Shown here: in pieces, positions 3,495 to 5,039 of the stretch
Numbering within the stretch: position 1 is the stretch's first letter
Layout of the letters: each line of letters begins with the position of its first letter
Assembly (NCBI GenBank): GCA_024636075.1
Contig: JAGXHS010000107.1
Coordinates: 1 to 5,039 of the forward strand
Length of the DNA: 5,039 nt
Reading direction: 5' to 3'
Source: Propionibacteriaceae bacterium
GTDB lineage: Bacteria; Actinomycetota; Actinomycetes; Propionibacteriales; Propionibacteriaceae
Translations under genes and position numbers: made by a program
The notes under the pieces: generated by a model
The model's database searches: none
Told to the model about the DNA's origin: nothing
Seen by the model: only the letters and a program-made list of their open reading frames with translations

Positions 3495-5039
3495 GAGGCT
3501 GAGCCTACCGTCACGCCTCTGGGTAGATCGCCTGGACCGGGACCTGTGTGCAACGGCCAGCACCACTCGCCCTCGATGCTGATCAACCGGACACCTGGCT
3601 GTTCCAGCCAGTGCGCCACGCGCTCGGTCTCCTCGGTGCTGCACGCCGGTAGTCCAGCCGGTGGCGGCAACACTGTCTGCGCGGTCGCAACCACGTGCCG
3701 CGCCACTGCCTGTGGGATGTCGCCACGGGCGGCCCACCCCGCACCGGCCAGACGCCCGTGGCGCACGACATGGATCTCCCACCCCTCGCCTATATGTCGT
3801 GCAGCCACGATCTCCGCGCAGCCGGCCACTGACAGCAGTCGCTGGTGTCGAATCGCCGAGCGGAGGTAGTCCTGCAGCCGCGCGTGAACCGTGCCGGCCT
3901 CTTCGTAACGCTGTTGCGCGGCCAACGAACTCAGCCGCGCACCCACCGTGCGGACCACGAGCCGGGTGTCGCTGTTCAGAGCTGCTCGGATTTGCTCCAC
4001 CACCTGGGAGTACTCCTCGAGATTGTCTCCCAACTCGCACGGCGCCAGGCATCGCCCCATCTCGGCCAGGGCACAGGAACTGCTGGCCGCACGCGCCGAC
4101 AGCCTCGTGCTGCAGCGTCGGACCGCGAAGGCGTCCTGCAGGGCCATCGTCACCTGAACGGCGGTGGCCCGGCTGCTGAAGGGACCGAGGAAGCGGTCGT
4201 CGTCACGCACGGTGCGCACGATGGACAAGCGGGGGAAGGCTTCGCGGGTCAGTTTCAGCCATAGTTGACGATCCTGGTTGCGCGAGCGCCGGTTGTAACG
4301 CGGTTGGTGGGCAGCGATCATTCGCAGCTCGGTGATCTCTGCTTCCAGTTCGGTTGCGGATGGCCAGCAGTCGACACCGCTGGCCACCCGAACCATCTCC
4401 TCCATCCGGCCACGCTTCTCCGAGGAGGTGAAGTAGCTGCGCACGCGTTGCCTGATGTTCTTCGACTTGCCGACGTAGAGGATCTCGCGTTCACCGGTAC
4501 CGGAATCGTTTTCGGTGGAGGAGTCGCGGTGGAAGGCGTACACCCCGGGCGCGGCGGGAAGGTCTTGCACCCAGACCCGTTTGGCCCGCCGCTGTGGGGA
4601 CACCTTCCGGGTGAACTCGAGCAGGTCCTCCAAGGTCGACACGCCGAGGTTGCCCACCCGTTCCAGCAAACCGTGCAGCACGTCCACCGTCGCCCGTGCG
4701 TCGGACAGTGCCCGGTGGTCGGGTGTGGTGGTGGCGGCGAAGTGGGCAGCCAGGGTGCTGAGCTTGCAATTGGGCACCTCGTCGCGGAGCAGGCAATGGC
4801 GCGCCAGCAACACGGTGTCCACCACCGGAAAACCGGGCCACGCCGTCTCATGGGTGGAGCAGCCCCGCTTCAGGAATCCGACGTCGAACCGGGCGTTGTG
4901 TGCCACCAGCACCGCCCCACGGGCGAACTCGAGGAATGGACCCAGCACCTGGCCCAGACGAGGGGCATCGGACACCATCTGATTGGTGATCCCGGTCAGC
5001 ACCGAAATCAGCGCCGGGATGTGGTCGTTGGGGTTCACC
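3491..5039 (-). CDS. DEDDh exonuclease / GIY-YIG endonuclease fusion, 5' end missing
   Basis: At least 515 codons are present. The frame runs off the right edge, so the first exonuclease motif (the DxE near the start of DnaQ-type domains) is not seen. Residues here count from the codon at 5038. The DEDDh exonuclease part shows Exo II in AHNARFD (Asp52) and Exo III in DHRALSDA (His108, Asp113). A UvrC/Cho-type GIY-YIG nuclease follows: GVY (165-167), YVGKSKN (188-194), Arg198, Glu237 and PRYN (246-249), so its catalytic set looks intact. Four cysteines at 309, 322, 330 and 334 (ending GRCLAPC) match the UvrC cysteine cluster. Residues 369-395 resemble a UVR UvrB-binding motif (QQRYEEAGTVHARL). 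UvrC's RNase H-like nuclease and helix-hairpin-helix end are absent. The architecture matches mycobacterial Rv2191-like proteins and suggests a cytoplasmic role in excision repair or DNA end processing. It is the first visible gene of a two-gene unit with the RAM-domain gene. Confidence 0.92.
   Translation of the reverse strand, partial: VNPNDHIPALISVLTGITNQMVSDAPRLGQVLGPFLEFARGAVLVAHNARFDVGFLKRGCSTHETAWPGFPVVDTVLLARHCLLRDEVPNCKLSTLAAHFAATTTPDHRALSDARATVDVLHGLLERVGNLGVSTLEDLLEFTRKVSPQRRAKRVWVQDLPAAPGVYAFHRDSSTENDSGTGEREILYVGKSKNIRQRVRSYFTSSEKRGRMEEMVRVASGVDCWPSATELEAEITELRMIAAHQPRYNRRSRNQDRQLWLKLTREAFPRLSIVRTVRDDDRFLGPFSSRATAVQVTMALQDAFAVRRCSTRLSARAASSSCALAEMGRCLAPCELGDNLEEYSQVVEQIRAALNSDTRLVVRTVGARLSSLAAQQRYEEAGTVHARLQDYLRSAIRHQRLLSVAGCAEIVAARHIGEGWEIHVVRHGRLAGAGWAARGDIPQAVARHVVATAQTVLPPPAGLPACSTEETERVAHWLEQPGVRLISIEGEWCWPLHTGPGPGDLPRGVTVGSAS
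4037..4114 (-). other. Four-cysteine cluster resembling the UvrC iron-sulphur site
   Basis: The encoded pattern is C-x12-C-x7-C-x3-C, ending in M-G-R-C-L-A-P-C. It lies after the GIY-YIG domain and before the UVR-like motif, the same order as in UvrC, where the corresponding cysteines are reported to hold a [4Fe-4S] cluster. Spacing and context support a metal site; the cluster type here is inferred. Confidence 0.65.

Noticed and set aside
3495..4052. Upstream extension of the RAM-domain frame to 4052.
   Set aside because: It is an off-frame reading of the nuclease gene, rich in Arg/Gly/Ala as expected for shadow frames in GC-rich DNA. The RAM fold begins exactly at the ATG at 3494.
3252..4264. 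Several plus-strand open frames opposite the nuclease and RAM genes.
   Set aside because: The minus strand encodes clear nuclease and RAM motifs throughout; the plus-strand frames are low-complexity shadows.

Overview
The window is high-GC bacterial DNA with tightly packed genes. The gene families point to the Actinomycetota, perhaps near the Propionibacteriales. The clues are an Ldt-type L,D-transpeptidase tail, an actinobacterial PpiA-type cyclophilin followed by a rhomboid, a DEDDh/GIY-YIG fusion nuclease, a 'sunset'-type C-terminal domain, and frequent GTG starts. The genus cannot be fixed from the sequence. No tRNA, rRNA, CRISPR array, insertion sequence or phage gene was seen.

Layout, left to right. 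(1) The 3' end of an L,D-transpeptidase gene (+) holds the catalytic His-Gly-Cys motif. (2) It converges, 7 nt apart, on a small minus-strand gene for a helix-turn-helix-like protein of unknown role. A 9-bp perfect inverted repeat lies at the start of that gene. (3) Next on the minus strand is a 346-residue protein. It has an Ala/Lys/Glu-rich helical N-terminus with proline-marked 11-residue repeats, one hydrophobic segment, an acidic disordered linker and a C-terminal sunset-like domain. A bulged hairpin follows its stop codon. (4) A 150-bp divergent control region leads on the plus strand to a cyclophilin-type peptidyl-prolyl isomerase and, 2 nt after its stop, a rhomboid-family membrane protein. 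The rhomboid keeps its serine but lacks both expected histidines. (5) Convergent with that pair, 9 bp apart, is a minus-strand operon. It consists of a DEDDh exonuclease/GIY-YIG endonuclease fusion that runs off the right edge and a stand-alone Lrp/AsnC ligand-binding (RAM) protein joined to it by a 4-bp ATGA overlap.

Functionally this is mostly chromosomal housekeeping sequence: wall cross-linking, protein folding, membrane protein quality control and DNA repair. It does not look like an island or a defence locus. The points that most deserve follow-up are the apparently protease-dead rhomboid coupled to a cyclophilin, the membrane-associated sunset-domain repeat protein, the palindrome at the start of the helix-turn-helix gene, and the RAM domain translationally coupled to a repair nuclease with a UvrC-like four-cysteine cluster.
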